The position numbers and the translations under genes were made by a program. Positions 1 to 10,147 of a stretch of 64,000 bases of DNA are shown piece by piece. The notes under the pieces were generated by a model. That model saw only the letters and a list, made by a program, of their open reading frames with translations. It made no database searches and was not told where the DNA came from. Source of the stretch: Planctomycetaceae bacterium. Its GTDB lineage: Bacteria > Planctomycetota > Planctomycetia > Pirellulales > Pirellulaceae. Location: NCBI GenBank assembly GCA_007694185.1, contig RECD01000135.1, positions 1 to 64,000 of the forward strand, read 5' to 3'. Positions within the stretch are counted from its first letter, which is position 1, and each line of letters opens with the position of its first letter.

Positions 1-90
1 GGTAGCTACGCTCGCCAGAGCGTGGATGTGGCGACAGATATTTCCCGCGCGATGCTTAGTCGCTTTGATAGGGCAGACGGGACCGATCGG

Positions 91-1656
91 TCAGGGTGCC
101 GGACGGGAGTACCAGATCGTGACGGCCGGTCCGGGAGATTCGGTTTCGTCGAAACGGCCGACGATCAGATCGTCCCTACCGTCACCATCCAGATCAGCGA
201 GGTGCAGCGCCGCATGAACGCAGTCCCCTTTGCTGAGAACATGCTTAGTGTATTGGCCGTCCTGATCCCGCTTCCAAACCACCAACGCCTCGGCACCCGC
301 CTGCCGCTGCTCGACCAAGAGTCGACGGGGAATGAAGGAACCGGCGACGATCTCCAGACTGCCATCGCCATCCAGATCGCCCGCCAACGCCCGATGGGCG
401 CCCGGTAACGAGCCCACATCGTGCTTGACGAACGACCCGTCGCCACGATTCTCGAACCACTTCACCCCGTGAAAGGGCTTCAGGATGAAACTGTCAAAGG
501 AATCGCCGTTGGTGTAGAGGATGTCGAGTCGACCGTTTCCATTCAAATCGACCAAATCGATGCCACTGGAACCGTACGACGGGCAAGGGGCTTCATAAAT
601 CGTTTCAACAGAAAACCGCCCACGACCGTCGTTGATCATGAATTGAATTTGCTCGTAATGTTGGCTGATCAGGGCAACAAAATCGGGAGCCCCGTCCCCG
701 TTCAAATCGGCGACAGGCAGATGGATGGAGCCCTCCCGAGGATCGAGCGGCCGTTTGACAAGCCCTTCCAACGGATCCCCCGACGGGGCTCGTTGCAGCC
801 AGAAGATCGACCCGGTGGTCTGCCAACCGAACTCGGCGACCAACAGGTCTTCCCAACCGTCCCCGTCCAAATCGGCGATTTCGACGGAGGCAACTCGGCC
901 GAGGCCCGCTTGGAGCGTGTGTGGGTGGAACTCACCCGGCGCGTCCTCCCGTTGCTGCAACCAAACGACCCTCCCCCGATCGTGATCCTCCGGCAGGAAG
1001 GAACCGAGGTCGGCGACCACCAGGTCCGGCAGGCCATCTCGATCCCAATCGGCGATTCGGATGGCGGCGGGATGATCGAGCTTGGCGAGTCGCCGAGGGC
1101 TACCCGTCTGACCACCCGAATCGATGGGAACGAAGTAGACGCCACCTAATCGCATGTCGGAGAGGACTAAGCCGCGGCCCATGGATTCTCCCAAGTCCCC
1201 AATCCCGATAAACGAGACGGCCGGATTGGGCGCATCCGGCAAGCTGATTTCGACCTGTCGGTAGCGGCTGACCCACTCGGCATCGAGCGGCGCGGCGGCA
1301 GGCAGTTGCAACTCCTGGGGTGCCCGCGAGACGAAATAGTGATGGACATCCGCCTGGACCGGGACTTCCAGATCGGTTCGTCGGGAAGCGTAGTAGAAGT
1401 CGAATCCCCTTTGGACCTCGTCGCGCCAGGCCGATTTCGGAAAACTCGACGGAAGCGGCATCCGGTGGCAATCGCCACAGAACGTTTCGATGGCCGACTC
1501 GACCGCGGGGGAAAGCACTCGGTTAGCGGTTGTGGGTTCCGACGGTCGCGTCGACTCCTCCGTCCGCTGGCAACCGACGATTAGCCCGGCAAGCAAGAAC
1601 ACGATCGGCCAGCGACCGCTTCGGCTGACCACGGATAAATGCTCACGCTCATTCAC
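91..1656 (-). CDS. FG-GAP/VCBS-repeat lipoprotein with N-terminal c-type heme motif
   Basis: Predicted exported lipoprotein. From the GTG at 1656 the product is 521 residues. It opens with a basic n-region and a hydrophobic stretch ending in LIVGC, a lipobox-like site. About 60 residues in, FCGDCH is a CXXCH heme-attachment motif. The rest is a series of FG-GAP/VCBS calcium-loop repeats (DWDRDGLPDL, DLDGDGWEDL, DLNGDGAPDF, DLNGNGRLDI, DLDGDGSLEI, DLDGDGRDDL), expected to form a seven-bladed propeller. An ATG at 1692 is in frame, but AAAGG lies 7 nt before the GTG, and the extra 12 residues would displace the signal sequence. The partner and substrate cannot be read from sequence. It may be an electron-transfer or surface-binding protein. 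Confidence 0.85.
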   Translation of the reverse strand: MNEREHLSVVSRSGRWPIVFLLAGLIVGCQRTEESTRPSEPTTANRVLSPAVESAIETFCGDCHRMPLPSSFPKSAWRDEVQRGFDFYYASRRTDLEVPVQADVHHYFVSRAPQELQLPAAAPLDAEWVSRYRQVEISLPDAPNPAVSFIGIGDLGESMGRGLVLSDMRLGGVYFVPIDSGGQTGSPRRLAKLDHPAAIRIADWDRDGLPDLVVADLGSFLPEDHDRGRVVWLQQREDAPGEFHPHTLQAGLGRVASVEIADLDGDGWEDLLVAEFGWQTTGSIFWLQRAPSGDPLEGLVKRPLDPREGSIHLPVADLNGDGAPDFVALISQHYEQIQFMINDGRGRFSVETIYEAPCPSYGSSGIDLVDLNGNGRLDILYTNGDSFDSFILKPFHGVKWFENRGDGSFVKHDVGSLPGAHRALAGDLDGDGSLEIVAGSFIPRRLLVEQRQAGAEALVVWKRDQDGQYTKHVLSKGDCVHAALHLADLDGDGRDDLIVGRFDETESPGPAVTIWYSRPAP

Positions 1657-1760
1657 GATTGAACCTTTGAACCATGCGAAATGCGAAAGCATGACGTTTC
1701 ACCGGGCCTGGATCGCGGCCGTTGGTCGATACCGGGCATTTCGGCTCGCTGAAACCTGGT

Positions 1761-3752
<1,992 letters not shown>

Positions 3753-3961
3753 GATCTTTGCTGTTGGAAGGCAGGAGGATAGCGAAGGGTCGATCGAAAG
3801 ACCTTAAGTCTAGCTGATCGGCCGTAGGGCAACCAGACAGTCAGACCGCGGAAGCCGCTACCCTCGGACGATTCGCCGCTTATCGGTTAGACTGCGGCAC
3901 GTGAAATCCGGCGTTCGCCGGTGCTTGGCAGCACGGCTCCCGTTTTGGTCCCGAACGAAAG

Positions 3962-5314
3962 ATGATCGAGGAATTGAGAGGGCTGGGGATGGCCGGCCGG
4001 CGGGTCCGGATCCCTCCCGAAATGGACGTTCCGCTGTCGCCTCGGATCACCAGGTTGCTCGACACGGCGACGCTGCGGCGATTGTCCCGCATCAGCCAAT
4101 TGGGGCTGGTTCATTTGGTTTATCCGGGGGCGACTCACAGCCGGTTGGAGCATTCGCTCGGGGTTTATCGCAATTCGCTGCTCGTCTTGCAGACCTTGAC
4201 CGGCGGCGATCCGCCGGTCGCCCGACTGGGACTTCCCGCGGCCGAGGCGTTCGTGCTCGCGGCCCTGTTGCACGACATCGGTCACTGGCCATTTTGTCAT
4301 GCGATCGAGGACATGCGGTTGCAGGGACTCGCCCCGCACGAACATCGGGTGGCGGCGTTGATCGGACAGGGAGAACTGAATCAGTTGATCCGCGTGGACT
4401 GGGCCTGCGGACCCGACGACGTGATGTCGCTCCTGATCGGCACCCGGGTTGGCGACAGCGGGCTGTCCGACGCCGAAATCGAATGGTTGGCCAGTTGTCT
4501 CAGCGGCCCGATCGACGTCGACAAGCTCGATTACCTGATCCGCGACAGCCTCCATGCCGGCGTACCCTACGGCCGCCATTTTGACGCCTCGCGGCTGGTC
4601 GCCGCGATGACGATTGCCCCTCACCGCAACCGCCTGGCCATTTCGGAAAAAGGCCGCACCGCCGCCGAAATGATGGTCTTCGCACGCTACGTGATGTTCA
4701 GCGAAGTCTATTGGCACCACACCGTGCGGGCCGCCACGGCGATGTTGCAACGATCGGTGTTCCTGCTGCGTGACCGGGTCGATTTCGATGCGATGTTGAG
4801 GTTGGACGAGGCCGCCTGGATCGGGGCTTGGCGTCAAGCCGCGGAACGATCCGGCTCGGAGGGCATTTGCTGCTTGGTCGAAGGCCTGTTCGGCCCGGTT
4901 CGTTCGCTTTACAAACGCGTCTGTGAGTACAACGTGTCACGGTCCGGCGACCTGCATGGCCTGTTGGCGCACCGCCCCTACTGGTGGCTGGCCGCCTGCG
5001 GCGAACGCTTGGCGAGGCTGTTGACGGACAAAGCCGGGTTGGCGGTCGCCCCCAGCGACGTGCTGATCGACGCCCCTCCCGTTAAGCTCGAAGTCGATAT
5101 CAACGTCGATGTGGTAGGCAGCGACGGCGATGTCCGCCCGCTGGCCGAGGTCTCCCCGGTGGCTGATGCGCTGGCCCACCAACAATTTGACGGACACGTG
5201 AAGCGGGTGCGGGTTTTCGTCCGCCCCGACTTACGAGACTCCCTCAAAATCCGCTTGGCCGATGAAGCCTGGATTCGACAGGCCGTCGAATTGACCCTCC
5301 ACGAAATCGCCTGA
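3962..5314 (+). CDS. HD-domain phosphohydrolase (dGTPase/SAMHD1-like, COG1078 type)
   Basis: Predicted metal-dependent nucleotide phosphohydrolase of 450 residues. The metal ligands of the HD superfamily are visible: HSRLEH near residue 58, LLHDIGHWPF near 103 and the distal Asp in PIDVDKLDYL near 185. This spacing is typical of the SAMHD1/YdhJ-like branch, which includes dNTP triphosphohydrolases. The C-terminal 200 residues are less recognisable. The nagB TTG start lies 21 nt past its stop, so the two are probably co-transcribed. The exact substrate is unknown. Confidence 0.85.
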   Translation: MIEELRGLGMAGRRVRIPPEMDVPLSPRITRLLDTATLRRLSRISQLGLVHLVYPGATHSRLEHSLGVYRNSLLVLQTLTGGDPPVARLGLPAAEAFVLAALLHDIGHWPFCHAIEDMRLQGLAPHEHRVAALIGQGELNQLIRVDWACGPDDVMSLLIGTRVGDSGLSDAEIEWLASCLSGPIDVDKLDYLIRDSLHAGVPYGRHFDASRLVAAMTIAPHRNRLAISEKGRTAAEMMVFARYVMFSEVYWHHTVRAATAMLQRSVFLLRDRVDFDAMLRLDEAAWIGAWRQAAERSGSEGICCLVEGLFGPVRSLYKRVCEYNVSRSGDLHGLLAHRPYWWLAACGERLARLLTDKAGLAVAPSDVLIDAPPVKLEVDINVDVVGSDGDVRPLAEVSPVADALAHQQFDGHVKRVRVFVRPDLRDSLKIRLADEAWIRQAVELTLHEIA

Positions 5315-5335
5315 CCCCTCCGGAGCCGAACCACC

Positions 5336-6121
5336 TTGCGAGTCATCATTCGTCCTACCGCCGAGGCGGCCTGCGTCACCGCCGCCCGGATCATCGCCGA
5401 ACAGGTCATTCGCCAACCCGCCAGCGTGCTCGGACTGGCAACCGGTGGCACCCCCCTCGCCTGCTATCGCGAACTGATCAGGCTACACCGGGAAGGCCGT
5501 CTCGACTTTGCCGCCGTGACGTCATTCAACCTGGACGAATACGTCGGCCTGGGTCCGGAGAACCCGCAGAGCTATCACCACTTCATGTTCGCGAATCTGT
5601 TCCGGCACATCAACATCGATCCGAACAGGGTCCATCTCCCAGACGGCAAAGCGGCCGACCTTAGGGCCGCTTGCGAGGCCTACGAGCGAAGCATCGTCGC
5701 GGCGGGTGGCATCGACTTGCAACTCTTGGGGATCGGCACCGACGGCCACATCGCCTTCAACGAACCCGGCTCTTCGCTAGCGAGCCGCACCCGACTGAAG
5801 ACCCTTTGCCGCCAGACGGTCGAAGACAACGCCCGGTTTTTCGACGACGCTGACCAAGTCCCGCGGTTGGCCGTCACGATGGGCGTCGGAACGATCCTTG
5901 AAACCCGCCGTTGCATCCTGCTCGCCACCGGCGAAAACAAAGCGGCGGCAATCGGGGCCGCGATCGAAGGCCCGTTGACCAGCCAGAACACAGCCTCGGC
6001 ATTACAATTGCACCCCGAAGTGATCGCGGTGCTCGATCAGGCGGCGGCCACCTCGCTCCGACGACTCGAATCTTATCAGAACGCCGAATCGTACATGCCC
6101 GACCCCGATGAGCTGACCTGA
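5336..6121 (+). CDS. nagB: Glucosamine-6-phosphate deaminase
   Basis: Deaminates and isomerises glucosamine-6-phosphate to fructose-6-phosphate and ammonia, feeding amino sugars into glycolysis. The 261 residues match the normal length. LATGGTP (substrate phosphate loop), SFNLDEYVGL (catalytic Asp region) and GTDGHIAFNEPG are canonical. The start is a TTG with GGAG about 10 nt upstream; no in-frame ATG precedes the conserved N-terminus. It follows the HD-domain gene closely. No nagA or transporter is adjacent. Confidence 0.95.
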   Translation: MRVIIRPTAEAACVTAARIIAEQVIRQPASVLGLATGGTPLACYRELIRLHREGRLDFAAVTSFNLDEYVGLGPENPQSYHHFMFANLFRHINIDPNRVHLPDGKAADLRAACEAYERSIVAAGGIDLQLLGIGTDGHIAFNEPGSSLASRTRLKTLCRQTVEDNARFFDDADQVPRLAVTMGVGTILETRRCILLATGENKAAAIGAAIEGPLTSQNTASALQLHPEVIAVLDQAAATSLRRLESYQNAESYMPDPDELT

Positions 6122-6166
6122 CCTGAAGGCACGCTGTCAGCGACACCGCACGTTTGCCGCAAGAAT

Positions 6167-9139
6167 TCAGGGCGATTCGGAGCCCCACTCGTCTTTCGGC
6201 AAACCGCTGGCGATCAGTTCCAACCCGCATAGCAGGGGCAGACCCTGCTTGGCAAAGAACTCGACCCGCAAACTACCCTCGCAGCGAATGTCCGAAAATT
6301 CCTGCACCACGCCGCGGAGCACCCCACCAGCCGCACGCGCCGGCTCGAAGTCCCGCAGGACCGTTTCCCCATTGAAAATGACATCGAATCGACGCGGCTG
6401 AGCGGCAACATCGTCCGATAGCAAATCGGCCTCCGAGACCGGTTCGGCGAAGTACAGCCGAACCGTCATCGACTCGTCACTCAACCCCGACACCACCAAG
6501 CCGTTCAACCCCTCGATCCCCGAAGCGGTCACCCAAGGCCAGCCGTCACCACCCCGCATCCAGAGCGAATGACGATAAAAAGGCCGGGTCTCTTCGGGAT
6601 CGAGCGTCAAGTCAATTCGCGGCGCGGGTCCGCCGACTCGTGGGTGCTCCAGCCACAACGTGCCCGCATCCGTCATGCGAGCCCCCGGGGCACCCAAGTT
6701 GACCCCCAACCTTCGAATCGACTGCGGATCGCCCTCGCCCCACACCGCCCACTGTTCATGCTCCGGCGGCATGCCGTACATCGCCAACCCAACCGGCAAC
6801 GGATAACTGCACGTACAGCCTTGATAGAAGTAGGGCACGTTCAGTAACCCGTTGGCCGGGATGATGCTGTTGGTGCAGCCCGATCGCGGACCGCTGATGT
6901 GGATCGTGCCACTGTCAATTCGCTTGTCATAAAACGCCGCCGTGCCCGAACGCATTGTGAAGAGAAACTGGTAATCGATCCCGCCGTCGCAGCCGTAACT
7001 CTTGGGAATCGCCCGCGGTTCGGTCTGGCCGGTCAGGGGATTGATCCGCTCGCCAAGCACCGGCGCCTCGGGCTTCCAGGCGTTGGTTTGCGTGGGAGGT
7101 CGGTATTGGTCGGGTTGACGCTCCGCCAAGTCACGCGTCGGCAAGCTGTCCGCTAGCCGGTCGACCTCCGCAACCCCCAAGACCCGACCGGTGTAGACGT
7201 CCGAATAAGTTGGCGCAACCAGCGGATAGGGAGGTCGTTTCCCCTCCGGGTAACCCATCCAATCCTTGTCGTAAGAGACCATCACCCCATCGACGATCAA
7301 CGGTTGCGGGGCCCGCTTAAAATGGGCCACCGAATCGTCGAACCAAAGCACTCCCAACGGTGCCTTGACCAGTTGATCGGGACTCGACCAGCCGTCGGTG
7401 TAATCGGTCGCCCCCGCGAGCGGACCGGGCCTACCCAACAACGTCCACCGCCCGTTCGACGTCAGGCTCGCCCCCTCCCACCGCGAATCGTCAGGCGAAT
7501 TGGCAATCTTGGTCGCCCAGGCTTCCCGGCGCTCGGTAGGCCAAGCGATGCAGGCGGTCCCTCCGAACGGCCGCAGGAGGCGATAAGCTTCCGCGATCAA
7601 CTGTGACTCGTCCCCCGCGGCGAACTCCGACGGATCCTGCACAAATAGCAGACTGGCGAGATAAGGAGGCAGGCCGGAATGAGCGGGATCGACACATAGC
7701 ACCGCCGCCCGCTGACCGAGCAGGTCCGCGTCATCGAGTTGCCGCCTCAACCGATCACAGGCCTGTTCGTCGGAATCAACAACCAAGACGTTCAACGGGG
7801 TTCGCCGAATCAACTCCTCAACCAACCGGAGATCCCCGGCTCCCAACAAGACCGCATGACCGGCCAACGCGCCGGTCGATTCCAAAATCGAATCGACTTC
7901 TTGACCGAGCGATTTGCCATTCACCCGATCACGGGGAACGCTGTTCGAGCCGAATGCCTCGCCCAGCGAAACCGGCACGTGGGGATGACGGACCGGCTCG
8001 ACCGGTTCCGGCCCAAAGGCGGCGAGCTGACCCTCCCGCGTCACGACAAACAGCCTGCCGTCCCCCGCCAGAATCGTGTGCACCGTACCATCCAACCCCG
8101 GATATCCGGCGTCGAAGTCGAACTCCTTACCGTTCAACCGCACTACCGAGCGAACCTTGCCCGTCGTGCCGCGACCTTCATGCCATCCCCCTTCGTGCCG
8201 GTCGCGATTGACCCCCACGTCCAACAACAGCCGATCCGCAAGGCTCTCGTCTGCCGCCTCGGCCTCGGCCGTAGACACGGCTTGCCCGCGGCGTTGCGCC
8301 TTGGCAGCAGCAGTGAACCACCCCCCTGGGGATCGTCCCGCTTTGGGCAATTCGAAAGACTTCAAATCCCCCGTCGCACGATCGAAAACCGCTGGTAACG
8401 CGGTACCACAGGGCACGATCAAATCCTGATCCCTAACGACCAAGTAGCCTTGTGGGGTCAAACCGCCGAACGCTTTGGCGTCATGAGGATGCTGGCCGTA
8501 GAGAAACCCGGTGCGGTCATTCAACCAGCGGAGTTGTCCCGTCTGCACGTCGACGGCGTAGACGAACACCCCTTCGAATGACCAAACCCCAGCAGCAAAA
8601 TAGACCGTTTCGTCCGCCACCACCGGCCCGCCACGGATCGGCCAGACAGAAATCAACCGCCGATTGCCGAGCAATTTCCGGTCAGACGGGACGGCCTGAA
8701 ACCGCCACATCAGGCCACCGGTCTTCGCATCCAGACAATAAAAGTGGCCATCATCTGACCCGAACAAGACTTTCCCTTGGTGCCCCACCGGCGCGAACCG
8801 GACCGGCCCCTGTGTATAGAACCGCCACAATTCCGCCCCCGTCGCCGCATCCATGGCGGTCACGCGATCATTTCGCGAGGAGCCGATGAACAATACCCCA
8901 TCCATCAAGATCGGCTCGTAACCCATGTCGAATTGCAGACGCGGATGGCGGTAAGCCGGTTCGAGCGGCGGATAGTCTCGGGTCCATTGAAGATGCGGTG
9001 TCTGGGCGAGCGAACCTCCCCAATCGCCACTGCGGCGTTCATCCGCCCGCCACATCGGCCACTGCGCGGCAGCTTCGCCACCAAACCAGATCGCCAGAAA
9101 TAAAACCATGGCGTCGAAGATTTCTGAGCGAGTCAACAT
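6167..9139 (-). CDS. Secreted PQQ-type beta-propeller protein with embedded methyltransferase-like segment
   Basis: A 990-residue protein with an N-terminal signal sequence ending near GGEAAAQ. From about residue 60 it has PQQ/BamB-type blade repeats (VTAMDAATGAELW, FYCLDAKTGGLMWRF, VYAVDVQTGQLRW). Residues about 425-580 break the propeller pattern and read like a Rossmann methyltransferase: LLGAGDLRLVEELI, then NVLVVDSDEQACDRLRRQL, then YRLLRPFGGTACI. Propeller-like sequence resumes, and the last ~90 residues (RRFDVIFNGETV to LCGLELI) resemble a malectin-type carbohydrate-binding fold. The ATG at 9139 has AAGGGG a few bases upstream. It is divergent from the STAS gene. Function is unknown; methyltransferase activity should not be assumed because the glycine loop is degenerate. 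Confidence 0.85.
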   Translation of the reverse strand: MLTRSEIFDAMVLFLAIWFGGEAAAQWPMWRADERRSGDWGGSLAQTPHLQWTRDYPPLEPAYRHPRLQFDMGYEPILMDGVLFIGSSRNDRVTAMDAATGAELWRFYTQGPVRFAPVGHQGKVLFGSDDGHFYCLDAKTGGLMWRFQAVPSDRKLLGNRRLISVWPIRGGPVVADETVYFAAGVWSFEGVFVYAVDVQTGQLRWLNDRTGFLYGQHPHDAKAFGGLTPQGYLVVRDQDLIVPCGTALPAVFDRATGDLKSFELPKAGRSPGGWFTAAAKAQRRGQAVSTAEAEAADESLADRLLLDVGVNRDRHEGGWHEGRGTTGKVRSVVRLNGKEFDFDAGYPGLDGTVHTILAGDGRLFVVTREGQLAAFGPEPVEPVRHPHVPVSLGEAFGSNSVPRDRVNGKSLGQEVDSILESTGALAGHAVLLGAGDLRLVEELIRRTPLNVLVVDSDEQACDRLRRQLDDADLLGQRAAVLCVDPAHSGLPPYLASLLFVQDPSEFAAGDESQLIAEAYRLLRPFGGTACIAWPTERREAWATKIANSPDDSRWEGASLTSNGRWTLLGRPGPLAGATDYTDGWSSPDQLVKAPLGVLWFDDSVAHFKRAPQPLIVDGVMVSYDKDWMGYPEGKRPPYPLVAPTYSDVYTGRVLGVAEVDRLADSLPTRDLAERQPDQYRPPTQTNAWKPEAPVLGERINPLTGQTEPRAIPKSYGCDGGIDYQFLFTMRSGTAAFYDKRIDSGTIHISGPRSGCTNSIIPANGLLNVPYFYQGCTCSYPLPVGLAMYGMPPEHEQWAVWGEGDPQSIRRLGVNLGAPGARMTDAGTLWLEHPRVGGPAPRIDLTLDPEETRPFYRHSLWMRGGDGWPWVTASGIEGLNGLVVSGLSDESMTVRLYFAEPVSEADLLSDDVAAQPRRFDVIFNGETVLRDFEPARAAGGVLRGVVQEFSDIRCEGSLRVEFFAKQGLPLLCGLELIASGLPKDEWGSESP

Positions 9140-9432
9140 GCAAGGCCCCTTGGGGTCGTTGAGAGGAGGGTTTTGAAAGGGGGTCGTTGAAGGGGACAGA
9201 CAAGGAATCGAGAACAGCCGTTGACGACCGTTTGGCCATCATAATCGCCCCGGTCGCGATGCGGCCACCCATTGGAAATGGCCGCTCGTACCGGTATCTT
9301 GAACAAAGCCCGATTTGCGGCTACGAGCCCAAGTCCGGCCCCGCTTCGAATCGCCAGCAGCCCGAATCCGTGTTACGAATCCGCGAACGGGCGAGCCTTT
9401 TCGCTTCCTGAGCTTAACTGAGAACATGCCGC
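9140..9432. other. Divergent intergenic region with a 7 bp hairpin
   Basis: This 293 bp spacer separates the divergent PQQ and STAS genes and should hold both promoters. A perfect 7 bp inverted repeat (GCGGCCA at 9261-9267, TGGCCGC at 9279-9285) lies about 150 bp before the STAS start. I could not identify convincing -35/-10 pairs and see no coding frame. Confidence 0.4.
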
Positions 9433-9798
9433 ATGGCCGCAATCAACGTTGAAACCAAAGGCGAGGTTACCGTCATCTACTTCCTAGATGGCAAAATCCT
9501 CGACAGTCAGCGGATCGAACAGGTCGGACGCGAACTGCAAGACGCGGTCCCCCAAGCGACCCACAAGAAGATGATCCTGAACTTCAAGGGGGTCACGTTC
9601 ATGTCGTCGGCAATGATCACGAAGTTGGTTCAGGTCAACAAAGCTTGCAAAGCGCAAGGGGTGGCCTTGAAGTTCTGCGACCTCTCGGAAAACGTGATGG
9701 AGGTTTTCAAGATCACCAAGCTGACGAAGCTGTTCGACATCCAAAAGGGTGAAGACAAGGCGATCGAAAGCTTCGACAAGAAGGGCTGGTTCGGCTGA
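9433..9798 (+). CDS. STAS-domain protein (anti-sigma factor antagonist type)
   Basis: A stand-alone STAS domain of 121 residues, the size of SpoIIAA/RsbV-type antagonists. Such proteins switch between binding an anti-sigma kinase and releasing it, controlled by phosphorylation of a Ser/Thr at the start of helix 2. Here the segment is VTFMSSAMITKLVQ, so Ser58 or Ser59 is the candidate site. The usual Asp before it (DSSG) is replaced by Met, so regulation by phosphorylation is not certain. No kinase or sigma factor is adjacent. It is a single-gene unit, divergent from the PQQ gene and convergent with the WD40/cytochrome operon. Confidence 0.9.
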   Translation: MAAINVETKGEVTVIYFLDGKILDSQRIEQVGRELQDAVPQATHKKMILNFKGVTFMSSAMITKLVQVNKACKAQGVALKFCDLSENVMEVFKITKLTKLFDIQKGEDKAIESFDKKGWFG

Positions 9799-10147
9799 AC
9801 CACGCCAACCGCAGCCGACTTCCGTAACTGAATCGAGACCTCGTGCTTTTCCCGAAGCGGCCTTTCTAAGACCGGCTGCCGTTCGCGTGGATAGCGGCAG
9901 ACGGAATCCGACCTTTTAAGTCGCCGGGTCACGCTGAGCAGAGTGCTGTGCGAGCGTCACCCAACTCCCAAGAATACTGCTCAGCTTCCGCGCCCTAACA
10001 GCGAGCATCCGCGAAAGGGGGGATTCACCGCTTGGGCATGGCCGCCGCAACCTCCGAACGTCGCCGGCAGCGCGACGGGAAGTCTGCTATCCCGAGGCCG
10101 GGCACCCGGCTCAAGGCGAGACATGCCGAACGTGAACCGCAGCGAAA
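9799..10147. other. Convergent intergenic region with strong inverted repeats
   Basis: These 349 bp lie between the ends of the STAS gene and the minus-strand cytochrome operon. A perfect 9 bp inverted repeat (GCTGAGCAG at 9933-9941, CTGCTCAGC at 9977-9985) has a 35 nt loop. CTGCCGTT (9876-9883) pairs with AGCGGCAG (9893-9900) with one G-U, and a small GC hairpin lies at 10097-10110. None has a clear T-run, so these could be factor-assisted or bidirectional terminators. I see no supported gene. Confidence 0.4.
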
